The notes under the pieces are model-generated. The model did no database searches and was not told the DNA's origin. It was given only the letters and a program-made list of their open reading frames with translations. Position numbers and translations under genes: made by a program. This document shows positions 19,054 through 25,914 of a DNA stretch of 42,226 nt, piece by piece. Location: positions 1 to 42,226 of the forward strand of contig CAVGRR010000015.1 in NCBI GenBank assembly GCA_963631655.1, given 5' to 3'. Source of the stretch: Methanomethylophilus sp963631655. GTDB lineage: Archaea; Thermoplasmatota; Thermoplasmata; Methanomassiliicoccales; Methanomethylophilaceae. Within the stretch, counting starts at the first letter, position 1, and each line of letters begins with the position of its first letter.

Positions 19054-19665
19054 ACGGAGACCCTCGATTTCTACGACCGCAATGCCGGAGAATACTCGGC
19101 GAAAACATTCGGAATAGACATGTCCTCCGCCAGGAACAGGTTCGTCGGACACCTGCCTACAGGAGGGAGGATATTGGATCTCGGATGCGGTTCCGGGAGG
19201 GATTCTTCAGCTTTTATGAAGATGGGTTTCGATGTCGTACCTGTCGACGGATCGGAGGGGATGTGCCGCGAGGCAGAGAGGAACACCGGACTGAAGGTAC
19301 GTCGGCTGCTGTTCGAGGAACTCGACTATCAGAATGAATTCGACGGGGTGTGGGCCTGCAGTTCCCTTCTGCATCTGCCGTCGGACAGGATACCCGGTGT
19401 TTTCAAGCTGATAAAAAGGTCCCTGAAACAGGACGGGATCTTCTTCACCTGTTTCAAGAAAGGGGATTTCGAAGGCGTACGTCCGGACGGAAGATACTAC
19501 ACCGACATGGAATACAATGTCTTCCGCGCTGTCCTCCTGAGTTCCGGCTTCGAACCGCTCGAGATCTGGGAATCCGACGGATCCGCAGGTGAAACATGGC
19601 TGAATTCCATCAATTCTGCAGGAAAACCGTGTAAGACAACTGAAAAACGGTCAGATTCTCCATAA
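19054..19665 (+). CDS. Class I SAM-dependent methyltransferase, apparent ACG start
   Basis: A SAM-dependent methyltransferase of the small stand-alone type. Motif I is ILDLGCGSGRDS, followed by VDGSEGM (acidic SAM-ribose region), the WACSSLLHLP motif and DGRYYTDM near the C-terminus. The family normally has an N-terminal helix of about 20 residues of the form 'DFYDRNAGEYSAKTF'. That sequence is encoded here upstream of the first in-frame ATG (19120), but no ATG, GTG or TTG precedes it before an in-frame TGA at 19045. ACG at 19054 lies 6 bases after GGTGA and would give (M)ETLDFYDRNAGEYSAKTF. Either ACG is used or an ATG was lost by mutation or sequence error. A conservative call would be 19120-19665. 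The substrate is unknown. Confidence 0.85.
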   Translation, partial: TETLDFYDRNAGEYSAKTFGIDMSSARNRFVGHLPTGGRILDLGCGSGRDSSAFMKMGFDVVPVDGSEGMCREAERNTGLKVRRLLFEELDYQNEFDGVWACSSLLHLPSDRIPGVFKLIKRSLKQDGIFFTCFKKGDFEGVRPDGRYYTDMEYNVFRAVLLSSGFEPLEIWESDGSAGETWLNSINSAGKPCKTTEKRSDSP

Positions 19666-19740
19666 TTTTATGTCTTACTTCAGAATACTTAGGTCTGAAC
19701 TTGTCTTCTAAAGTAAGACGAAATAAGACAGTATTAAATA
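19631..19740. promoter_or_regulatory. Operator array of TAAGACA-type sites over the RHH-ftsZ promoter
   Basis: TAAGACA or its complement occurs at 19632-19638 (+), 19671-19677 (-), 19702-19707 (-, TGTCTT only), 19714-19719 (+) and 19724-19730 (+). GTCTTACTT (19672-19680) and AAGTAAGAC (19711-19719) form a perfect inverted repeat. The last two sites are spaced exactly 10 bp apart, one helical turn. They end directly at the TATA box TATTAAATA (19732-19740). ATAGACA variants follow at 19751 and 19791. Short repeated half-sites at helical spacing are typical of RHH repressors, so autoregulation by the downstream RHH gene is the likely reading. Confidence 0.65.
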
Positions 19741-19797
19741 CTTCAACACAATAGACATACATGCAGTCAGTCAAAGGGCTGTAAGGAGTCATAGACA

Positions 19798-20151
19798 ATG
19801 GTCGATGAAGGAGTCAAGATCACAGTTCGCATCACTAACGATGTCATCCAGCTGATGGAGGACTACATGAGTGAGCACATGATCGAGAACAGGAGCGACT
19901 TTGTCCGTGACGCGATCCGTGGATACATATCAAGCTGCAAGGCTCCGGAGAACCCCGACGGCGCGGTCACAGTACCGCTCAATCCCGTCGTGATTCAGAC
20001 CCTGGAGAACATGAAGGCTGAGGGGATAATCACCGACACTGCGGCGTACATCGCCGGACTTGTCAACAACGATGTCATCCCGAAGGAGGTTATGGAGGAA
20101 TCCAAGGCCAGGGCCTTCAAGGCAGCACAGCAGTCATCCCGGATGATGTGA
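19798..20151 (+). CDS. Ribbon-helix-helix transcriptional regulator upstream of ftsZ-like gene
   Basis: A 117-residue protein with an N-terminal RHH (CopG/Arc-like) DNA-binding domain at about residues 5-47: a beta strand VKITVRIT, helix A, and the NRSDFVRDAIRGYI helix B. The C-terminal ~60 residues (NPVVIQTLENMKAEGIITDT) resemble a second RHH-like or dimerisation segment. Its ribosome-binding site is AAGGAG, 9 bases before the ATG. It is followed after 72 bases by the FtsZ-like gene, a pairing comparable to CdrS-FtsZ2 in haloarchaea, where the RHH protein controls cell-division genes. The upstream TAAGACA array suggests that it regulates its own operon. Confidence 0.9.
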   Translation: MVDEGVKITVRITNDVIQLMEDYMSEHMIENRSDFVRDAIRGYISSCKAPENPDGAVTVPLNPVVIQTLENMKAEGIITDTAAYIAGLVNNDVIPKEVMEESKARAFKAAQQSSRMM

Positions 20152-20223
20152 GAAAGACCAGCCGTACCGGAAGGGATGGGAACCAGAAGAAACAGCAGGT
20201 CTGGAAAATAGGAGTGTAAAAAA

Positions 20224-20943
20224 ATGCAAACGAACGGATTCGGATCAGACATCGCGGTCTCCGGAGATCTGCGCATAGCGGTCATCGGTGTCGGCGGTGC
20301 AGGATGCAGGATAGTTTCGAAACTCTACGGTAGGATGGGACGTGTCGGAACTATTGCGATCAACACTGACCGTAAGGCGCTTGAGGAGACTCAGGCAGAC
20401 ACCCGCCTGTTCATCTGCAAAGAGGTCACAAAGGGAGTGGGATCCAACGGTGACCCGGCACTCGGAAAAAAATGTGCTCAGATACACGATGCAGAGATCC
20501 TCTCCGCAGTGCGCGGAAAGTACGACTATGCATTCATCGTCGCAGGAATGGGCGGAGGTACCGGTTCCGGTGCAGCGCCCGTCGTCGCCGAGCTGTGCGA
20601 CCGCGCAGGCATCCACGTCGGTGCCATCACGATTATGCCGTTCAGCTTCGAGAACGAGCGTACGATCAAGGCCGCAGAGGGCTACAGGGCACTTCATGCT
20701 ATCTGCAAAGACATCGTAAGGTGCGAGAACCAGAAGATCCTGTCCGTCAAGGGCCTCAGGACCTTCGACGAGGCAATGATGCTCATGAACGACATGATCG
20801 TCAAGAAGATCCTCAGAGCCATCGACGATGCGAAATACGCCATCCGTTCGGACATTGCCAACAACCTTGAAGGCAGCAGGTCCGGAACAGATGTCACAAG
20901 CTCAAGACCCGGCATGGTTCTTGGAGCTCAGAAATCAAACTAA
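20224..20943 (+). CDS. Short FtsZ-like GTPase lacking the C-terminal half
   Basis: A 239-residue member of the FtsZ/tubulin superfamily. The GTP-binding half is intact: GVGGAG (T1), INTDRKAL (T2), the tubulin signature GGGTGSG (T4) and PFSFE (T5), then the start of core helix H7. The chain then ends in a low-complexity tail of about 25 residues. Full FtsZ proteins are about 350-400 residues; here the T7 loop, which supplies catalytic acids to the neighbouring subunit, and the whole C-terminal domain are absent. A terminator 30 bases past the stop leaves no room for a recently frameshifted remnant, so the short form appears to be genuine. It may bind GTP without normal polymer-dependent hydrolysis. 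AGGAG precedes the ATG. Confidence 0.88.
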   Translation: MQTNGFGSDIAVSGDLRIAVIGVGGAGCRIVSKLYGRMGRVGTIAINTDRKALEETQADTRLFICKEVTKGVGSNGDPALGKKCAQIHDAEILSAVRGKYDYAFIVAGMGGGTGSGAAPVVAELCDRAGIHVGAITIMPFSFENERTIKAAEGYRALHAICKDIVRCENQKILSVKGLRTFDEAMMLMNDMIVKKILRAIDDAKYAIRSDIANNLEGSRSGTDVTSSRPGMVLGAQKSN

Positions 20944-20972
20944 ATCAAATTGCCATTGTGCAACCTCCAATC

Positions 20973-21007
20973 AATCCCGGCTGCGGCCGGGATTCACTTT
21001 TCATTTT
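20973..21007 (+). terminator. Hairpin plus T-rich terminator after the ftsZ-like gene
   Basis: A nine-pair perfect stem AATCCCGGC / GCCGGGATT (20973-20981 with 20986-20994) with a TGCG loop is followed by the T-rich stretch CACTTTTCATTTT. It begins 30 bases after the stop codon. Confidence 0.7.
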
Positions 21008-21027
21008 CTGGGACTCACCGTTCCCCA

Positions 21028-21033
21028 TTTATA
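21028..21033 (+). promoter_or_regulatory. TATA box for the parvulin gene, leaderless
   Basis: TTTATA is centred about 25 nt before the ATG at 21055, and no ribosome-binding site is seen between, so transcription probably starts at or next to the start codon. Confidence 0.55.
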
Positions 21034-21054
21034 GGACCGTTCGATTGAGGGCTT

Positions 21055-21333
21055 ATGGTTCAGCAAGTTCGTGCAGCGCACATTTTAGTGAAGACCCGTG
21101 ACGAGGCTCAGGACATCTACAATCAGATCATGCAGGGCGCAGATTTCGCAGCCCTTGCCAAAGCAAGATCCTCCTGCCCCTCCTCCCGCCAGGGCGGAGA
21201 TCTCGGATGGTTCGGAAGGGGACAGATGGTAAAGCCCTTCGAAGACTTCTGCTTCCAGTACAACACCGGCGATTTCGGCATGGTCCAGACCCAGTTCGGC
21301 TGGCACGTCATCTACATCATCGCCCAGCGCTGA
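21055..21333 (+). CDS. Parvulin-type peptidyl-prolyl cis-trans isomerase
   Basis: A 92-residue single-domain rotamase of the PpiC/parvulin family that speeds cis-trans isomerisation at proline during protein folding. It shows the family's opening RAAHILVKT, the central GGDLGWFGRGQMVKPFED segment and the closing FGWHVIYI, with the active-site histidines in both HIL and WHV. There is no signal peptide or membrane segment, so it acts in the cytoplasm. The length is typical of stand-alone archaeal and bacterial parvulins. It has its own promoter and a terminator. Confidence 0.95.
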   Translation: MVQQVRAAHILVKTRDEAQDIYNQIMQGADFAALAKARSSCPSSRQGGDLGWFGRGQMVKPFEDFCFQYNTGDFGMVQTQFGWHVIYIIAQR

Positions 21334-21346
21334 AACTCCTTTTCAC

Positions 21347-21369
21347 AGGGCCCCACGGCCCTCATTTTT
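21347..21369 (+). terminator. Hairpin plus T-run after the parvulin gene
   Basis: AGGGCC (21347) pairs with GGCCCT (to 21362) around a CCAC loop, followed by CATTTTT. It starts 13 bases after the stop. Confidence 0.7.
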
Positions 21370-21429
21370 CACCATCTGGGACATTGGCGGTTTCTTCCGT
21401 TGTAAGGAAAGTTAACAGCCCCAAACAGA

Positions 21430-21436
21430 TTATATT
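21430..21436 (+). promoter_or_regulatory. TATA box for the gene at 21458, leaderless
   Basis: TTATATT is centred 25 nt before the ATG at 21458. No ribosome-binding site is visible, which suggests a leaderless transcript. Confidence 0.5.
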
Positions 21437-21457
21437 CGGGATTGCAATATCTTGTAC

Positions 21458-21859
21458 ATGGACCAAAAAACAGGCCTATGCACAGATGGCGGCCGGTTTC
21501 AGAAATCAGGTGACCAGCCCGTTTATGATCCACAACCTTCTCAGCCGCAGACCCCGATATACGGAAACTTCGAAGCGGCCACGGCGGACATCATAATGCC
21601 TGATGAACCGCTCAACATCAAAGGTAAATTCTCCTACTTCGGGATAAAGTGGGACGGCCACGACCTTGCGAACGCTCATGAGAACGAGGTCGTGAGGATC
21701 AACACCGTCAAAGGTTACCACAACGTCGAGATCAGACAGGTCAACTCCACATTCATCGGCACCAGCATCGCACGTGCCTCGTTCAACGTGTACGTCCACG
21801 GCAACACGAAGTTCGCCCTTGAATCCGACGGCAGGAATTTCGATCTGAAGAACGCATGA
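21458..21859 (+). CDS. Small unrecognised soluble protein
   Basis: A 133-residue protein I do not recognise. The first ~45 residues are polar, Pro/Gln-rich and probably disordered. The remainder looks like a compact all-beta domain with alternating hydrophobic residues (KFSYFGIKWDGHDLANA and VEIRQVNSTFIGTSIARAS). There is no signal peptide, membrane helix or metal motif. ATG 21458 is preferred over an in-frame TTG six bases upstream because a TATA box is centred 25 nt before it. The gene stands alone: the SRP RNA gene converges on it from the minus strand, ending 24 bases after its stop. Confidence 0.75.
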   Translation: MDQKTGLCTDGGRFQKSGDQPVYDPQPSQPQTPIYGNFEAATADIIMPDEPLNIKGKFSYFGIKWDGHDLANAHENEVVRINTVKGYHNVEIRQVNSTFIGTSIARASFNVYVHGNTKFALESDGRNFDLKNA

Positions 21860-21882
21860 CCCAAACACTGAAAACAAGAAGT

Positions 21883-22188
21883 GTTAGGCACATGGAGGTG
21901 GACATCACCTCGAATCTCAGGTTTTCCATATCGCTCCTCAACCCTGCTAACCCATAAACGTCAGTAGTTCAGGGTAAGGCTGCTCCCGTCAGGGCCTGAC
22001 CCGTTCTCCCCGATTGGTACCGCCCATTTTTCCCTCCGGAAAAACACTCGGTATACACCGACTCTACAGGACAAAGTCTCATTGTCGCTTTATGGGCCTG
22101 ACATTCTCAGCTCTGCCGCCCCCCACTGTCACCCCTGCTATGACGATTGCAGGAATAGGGCACGCCAAGCTCCCCGGCCAAGCCTAAC
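21883..22188 (-). ncRNA. ffs: Signal recognition particle (SRP) RNA, archaeal 7S type
   Basis: On the minus strand this stretch contains the universally conserved helix 8 of SRP RNA: GTCAGG-CCC-TGAC-GGG-AGCAGCC matches the bacterial GTCAGG-TCC-GGAA-GGA-AGCAGCC position by position apart from the stem and tetraloop. The ends pair as archaeal helix 1 (5' GTTAGGC with 3' GCCTAAC). A long helix-5 pairing is visible, for example CCCATAAA with TTTATGGG. The resulting length of 306 nt is right for archaeal SRP RNA. A TATA box on the same strand lies 27 nt before the 5' end. The RNA scaffolds SRP19/SRP54 and targets membrane and secreted proteins. The UGAC tetraloop is unusual; GNRA-like loops are the norm. 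Confidence 0.88.
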
Positions 22189-22210
22189 AAAACCCTTAAC
22201 ACCCTGCTTG

Positions 22211-22220
22211 TTTTAAAATA
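22211..22220 (-). promoter_or_regulatory. TATA box of the SRP RNA gene
   Basis: TATTTTAAAA on the minus strand is centred 27 nt upstream of the predicted RNA 5' end at 22188, the standard archaeal distance. Confidence 0.65.
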
Positions 22221-22273
22221 TTCCTACACAAAGCGGATGTATTATCAAGAAAGATGGACAGGATACAGAGATT

Positions 22274-22894
22274 TCAGTGCGCTCTGAGGTCGATGGAGGG
22301 TCCGTGACCGGTGGCGATGAATGAAGGTCTGATGGCCAGAAGCTGGTTTTTGAGATCATCGCAGCGGGGCGCCACAGGAATATGGGAGTTCCCGATGGAC
22401 TCCACCTCCTTCTCCCACTCGGAGCTGATGGTCTTCGCCATTCCCTGGATGCGGTGAGGGAAGAGGTCGGCGCTGTAGAAGATGCCTTTTGTGGTCTCGA
22501 AGGCAAGAAGTCCGTCCTGAAGGTGGACCTCCGAAGGATATCTGATGAAACGGAACTCGAGATCTCCTGCTTTCAATACGGAATTCCCGTCACAGACGAC
22601 GATATCCGCCTTGATTCCAAATCCCCTGATCTGCGAGGCGGCGAATGAGGAACACAGGATCTTCAGATGCGGATATTTCTTGAGGAAAGGCCTCAGGCCT
22701 CCCAGTTCGTCCGCTTCACAATGTGAAATGAACAGATAATCCAGATCTTTACCGTTGAGGACGTCTTTGATCTGAGGCAGGATCCACGTCGCCTGATCGT
22801 AGGAACCGGTGGCGAACATGACAGACGGCTCGGTTGCAAGCAGATACTGATTGACCGGAAGGTTCATCTGACCGTTGAGGGCGGTGAAACGATA
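22274..22894 (-). CDS. Metallo-beta-lactamase-fold protein of the FprA/ODP type, 5' end lost in gap
   Basis: A metallo-beta-lactamase-fold protein resembling the di-iron domain of FprA-type flavoproteins and oxygen-binding di-iron proteins. The metal motif is SHCEADELGG (H-x-E-x-D pattern), with further ligands expected at the D of YSADLFPH and in ATGHGPS near the C-terminus. There is no flavodoxin domain. An ATG at 22867 would give 197 residues, but the frame stays open upstream, encoding YRFTALNGQ just before MNLPVNQYLL, and runs into ten N. This matches the N-terminal strand of the family, so the gene probably starts inside or beyond the gap. Possible roles are oxygen or redox sensing or oxygen reduction. 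Confidence 0.8.
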   Translation of the reverse strand, partial: YRFTALNGQMNLPVNQYLLATEPSVMFATGSYDQATWILPQIKDVLNGKDLDYLFISHCEADELGGLRPFLKKYPHLKILCSSFAASQIRGFGIKADIVVCDGNSVLKAGDLEFRFIRYPSEVHLQDGLLAFETTKGIFYSADLFPHRIQGMAKTISSEWEKEVESIGNSHIPVAPRCDDLKNQLLAIRPSFIATGHGPSIDLRAH

Positions 22895-22904
22895 NNNNNN
22901 NNNN
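22895..22904. other. Assembly gap, 10 N
   Basis: Ten N between the metallo-beta-lactamase-fold gene and the ABC ATPase gene. A round 10 suggests a scaffold join of uncertain size. The 5' end of the minus-strand gene is probably missing here. Confidence 0.9.
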
Positions 22905-23027
22905 AGTCCCAGACTTCAAAATCTGACCATTTTTAGGATGGGGGTTCTGAACAGTTACATAAAATCAGGAAAATCAAAACATGCTGTACCGTCCCTGCAA
23001 AAGTCCCGATTCGGCCTTCTGAAAATG

Positions 23028-23035
23028 CTTATAGG
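23028..23035 (+). promoter_or_regulatory. TATA box for the ABC ATPase gene
   Basis: CTTATAGG is centred about 26 nt before the ATG at 23058, with no ribosome-binding site between, predicting a leaderless transcript for the operon 23058-26907. Confidence 0.5.
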
Positions 23036-23057
23036 TTCGATAGGGATAGGGTCGGAC

Positions 23058-23849
23058 ATGTCGGAAAAAGCTCTCGAACTCAGAAACGTATCTGTGGTCA
23101 AAGAGGGCAAACGTATACTGAACAGGGTCAACCTGGACATCAACGTCGGAGAGAATGTGGCGATAATCGGACTCAACGGTTCCGGTAAGACCACACTCCT
23201 CAAACTGCTCAGAGGGGACGTCTATCCCTACGATGACGATGAATGCGAGTATTGGATGAAGATCTTCGGACAGACGCGCTGGAACATCTTCGAACTGAGA
23301 TGTTTGATGGGCGTTGTATCCATGGATCTGCAGGCCAGGTTCGCCCCTCAGACCACCGTGCGCGAGGTCATCGGGTCCGGATTCTTCGGAAGCCTCGATG
23401 TGTTCAGGGGAATGACGGTCACCGAGGAAATGGAGGAACTGATACGCTTCAGGGCCATGGAACTCGGTATCGAGGACCTTCTCACCAGGCAGATAGAATG
23501 TCTCTCCCTCGGAGAGATGAGGCGTACCCTGATCGCCAGGGCGCTGATCACCAACCCGAAGATGCTGGTCCTCGACGAACCGATGACAGGTCTCGACATC
23601 GTTATGAAATCGAAATTCAGGAAGATGTTCGACCTCCTCATAGACAGCGGGGTTTGTATCGTCCTGATCACCCACGACCTCACTGATATACCGCTGAAAG
23701 TGAACCGCATCGTGATGATCCGCAAAGGCGAGATCTACGCTGACGGGGACAAGCACGCCCTTCTGAACGACAGGGACGTCTCCGCCCTTTACGGGGAGAA
23801 TATCAAAGTCGAATCCACCGACGGCATCTACCGCATGTACATGGAATGA
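23058..23849 (+). CDS. ABC-type ATPase, ModF/PhrA-like, no permease nearby
   Basis: A 263-residue ATP-binding cassette. Walker A is GLNGSGKTT (residues 38-46), the signature motif is the variant LSLGE (149-153) and Walker B is MLVLDEP with catalytic Glu174; ITHDLTDIP supplies the switch histidine. The LSxGExRRxLIARAL form and length resemble COG1119 (ModF/PhrA-like) ATPases, which often lack membrane partners. No permease or binding protein is adjacent. The start is ATG 23058, matching a TATA box at the leaderless distance; the longer upstream frame crosses the gap and is not protein-like. It heads a probable operon with a zinc-ribbon membrane protein, rfcL and taw1. Confidence 0.88.
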   Translation: MSEKALELRNVSVVKEGKRILNRVNLDINVGENVAIIGLNGSGKTTLLKLLRGDVYPYDDDECEYWMKIFGQTRWNIFELRCLMGVVSMDLQARFAPQTTVREVIGSGFFGSLDVFRGMTVTEEMEELIRFRAMELGIEDLLTRQIECLSLGEMRRTLIARALITNPKMLVLDEPMTGLDIVMKSKFRKMFDLLIDSGVCIVLITHDLTDIPLKVNRIVMIRKGEIYADGDKHALLNDRDVSALYGENIKVESTDGIYRMYME

Positions 23850-23876
23850 ACATCGGAAAACACAGGTCTGGAACAT

Positions 23877-24398
23877 ATGGAAAACACAGAGAACGAGAAC
23901 GGAACCTCACTCCGTATATTCTGTTCCGAATGCGGTCATGAGCTGGAACCCGGAGAGGAGTTCTGCTACCTCTGCGGTTCCGTCCGTACGTTCACTGTCA
24001 CAGAGAACGGCAGAGTCGTCTCGGAAGAAGGCGTATGTCCCATCTGCGGATGCAAGAACGTCAAGGACACGGAGTTCTGCGAGAAATGCGGACGCCGCCT
24101 CGGAGAATACGAATTCGAACCGACCCGCAGGACCCCGCTCGGCCCCAAGGATTATGCCATTTTACTAATCGCGTTCATCCCCGGAGCGCTGAACATCTTC
24201 GGTCTGGGACATCTGTTACTGAAGAAGTATTCAAGGGGGTTCATGTACCTCATGATCTCGTTCGTCCTGCTGTATGTGATCTACTTCACACCCGACCTGG
24301 GACGTTCGATGTACTTCTTCCTCGAACTCATAGGGTTCATGATATATCTTAAACAATCCTTTGAGGTCTTATACGAAGTATACCATAGGGGGGATTGA
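23877..24398 (+). CDS. Double zinc-ribbon protein with membrane helices
   Basis: A 173-residue protein with two Cys4 zinc ribbons in its N-terminal half: C16-x2-C19 with C30-x2-C33, and C54-x2-C57 with C68-x2-C71. Hydrophobic segments follow at about residues 93-116 (AILLIAFIPGALNIFGLGHL), 123-140 and 147-162, so the ribbons probably face the cytoplasm from the membrane. Such zinc-ribbon/membrane architectures are widespread in archaea and have no assigned reaction. It starts 27 bases after the ABC ATPase and ends five bases before rfcL. Confidence 0.85.
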   Translation: MENTENENGTSLRIFCSECGHELEPGEEFCYLCGSVRTFTVTENGRVVSEEGVCPICGCKNVKDTEFCEKCGRRLGEYEFEPTRRTPLGPKDYAILLIAFIPGALNIFGLGHLLLKKYSRGFMYLMISFVLLYVIYFTPDLGRSMYFFLELIGFMIYLKQSFEVLYEVYHRGD

Positions 24399-24403
24399 TC
24401 AAC

Positions 24404-25906
24404 ATGGCCGCGGATGACTGGACGGAGAAATACAGGCCCGTATCGCTCAGCGATGTTCTCGGCAACCCCGGGGCCGCGAAGACGATGCGCGAGTGGGCGG
24501 AATCCTGGAAGAAGGGAATTCCGAAATACCGTGCCCTGGTGCTTATCGGATCGCCGGGTATCGGTAAGACATCTGCGGCCCTGGCACTTGCGAGGGATAT
24601 GGAATGGAGCGTCATCGAGATGAACGCCTCCGACCAGCGTACCGCCTCCGCCATCGAGAATGTGGCAGGCAGGGCGGCCCATTTCAACACCTTCGACGAG
24701 AACGGGGCCTTCGAGAGCACCAAGGACGGGAAGATGAAGCTCATCATCCTCGACGAGGCCGACAGCCTCTACGGCAACTCGGACCGCGGAGGAATGCCAG
24801 CCATCCTGCAGATCGTCCGCACCACCTCGCAGCCCATCATCCTCATCTGCAACGATTTCTACGGACTCACCAAGAAGAGTTCGGCCATCAAGACCGAAAC
24901 CGTACAGATCACTTTCAAAAGACCTCAGGCCGGCACCATCGCCAAGGCACTGATGAAGATCTGCGCCAAGGAACGTGCCCATGTGGAACCTGAGGCGATA
25001 GAGATCATCGCTGAAAACGCCAACGGGGACATGCGTGCTGCGGTCCGCGACCTCCAGTCCCTGGCGATCGGAAAGGAACTTGTAACGGCGGATATGGCCG
25101 AGACCCTGACCGAAAGGGAGTCCCGTTCCGATATGTACCAGTTCATCGGGGCCCTGCTTCAGAAGAGGAGCATACCCCTTGCGAAACAGGTCCTCCGCGA
25201 GTGCGACGTGGATCCCCCGACCGTGGAGATATGGGTCGACGAGAACCTTCCCACCCACTGTGCCAGCAAGCAGGATCTGTCGGATGCTTACGATTCTCTT
25301 TCCCGCGCCGACGTCCATCTCGGAAGGGTCAGCCGCCGTATGTACTACGGACTCTGGTCCTATGCGAACGACATGATGGTCGACGGTGTCGTGAATTCCC
25401 TGAAGACCCCGCTGAACGGTTTCACCCGCATCAACTATCCCAGATATCTGTCGATGATGTCCCGTTCCAAGGCCTCGAGGGCGATCAGACGCGAGGTCGC
25501 GAACAAGTTGAGCATCGTGACGCACACTTCTGCCAACAGGGTCCTGAACGAGTCCATGGAATTCTTCGCATACATGTGCAGGACATATCAGGAATTCTGC
25601 GTGATGCTGGTGAAGGAAGTCGATATGCTGCCCGAGGAACTCGGTTATCTCCTCGGATGCAAAGCCGATGACAAACGCGTGAAGGCGGTCATGGCGATCG
25701 CATACCCTCCCGAACCCAAAGAGAAGAAGACCAGCACAAGGGCCAAAAAAACCAATGTGCCAGATGTCCAAAAACCCGCACCTGCCGAAGTGAAAGAGGA
25801 GCCGGCCGAGGAGGTCAAGAAGCCTGCGGAAGAACCCAAGAAGGCTCCCGAACCCGCACCTGTCCAGCCTGCTCCGAGCAAGCAGAAGAGCCTGTTCGAT
25901 TTCTGA
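24404..25906 (+). CDS. rfcL: Replication factor C large subunit (clamp loader)
   Basis: A 500-residue AAA+ ATPase that, with RFC small subunits, loads the PCNA sliding clamp at primer ends. The archaeal RfcL opening WTEKYRP is followed by Walker A GSPGIGKT (residues 49-56), Walker B LIILDEAD (DEAD at 117-120), sensor motifs and the collar domain. The last ~75 residues are a Lys/Glu/Pro/Ala-rich linker ending in QKSLFDF, a PCNA-interacting (PIP) box at the very C-terminus. The start is ATG 24404, which gives MAADDWTEKYRP; an in-frame TTG nine bases upstream overlaps the previous gene's stop. taw1 follows after eight bases. Confidence 0.96.
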   Translation: MAADDWTEKYRPVSLSDVLGNPGAAKTMREWAESWKKGIPKYRALVLIGSPGIGKTSAALALARDMEWSVIEMNASDQRTASAIENVAGRAAHFNTFDENGAFESTKDGKMKLIILDEADSLYGNSDRGGMPAILQIVRTTSQPIILICNDFYGLTKKSSAIKTETVQITFKRPQAGTIAKALMKICAKERAHVEPEAIEIIAENANGDMRAAVRDLQSLAIGKELVTADMAETLTERESRSDMYQFIGALLQKRSIPLAKQVLRECDVDPPTVEIWVDENLPTHCASKQDLSDAYDSLSRADVHLGRVSRRMYYGLWSYANDMMVDGVVNSLKTPLNGFTRINYPRYLSMMSRSKASRAIRREVANKLSIVTHTSANRVLNESMEFFAYMCRTYQEFCVMLVKEVDMLPEELGYLLGCKADDKRVKAVMAIAYPPEPKEKKTSTRAKKTNVPDVQKPAPAEVKEEPAEEVKKPAEEPKKAPEPAPVQPAPSKQKSLFDF

Positions 25907-25914
25907 GGTGGAAC

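Noticed and set aside
19044..19337. A GTG-started frame at the beginning of the methyltransferase
   Set aside because: It is in a different frame from the methyltransferase and encodes an Arg-rich sequence without family features; it would need a frameshift to join the real frame.
20224..20943. The short FtsZ-like gene as a pseudogene
   Set aside because: The frame is intact, all nucleotide-binding motifs are kept, and a terminator follows 30 bases after the stop, with no remnant of a C-terminal domain in any frame.
21883..22188. This stretch considered as RNase P RNA or a riboswitch
   Set aside because: The helix 8 consensus of SRP RNA, the closing helix 1 and the 306-nt length fit SRP RNA; the RNase P core motifs were not seen.
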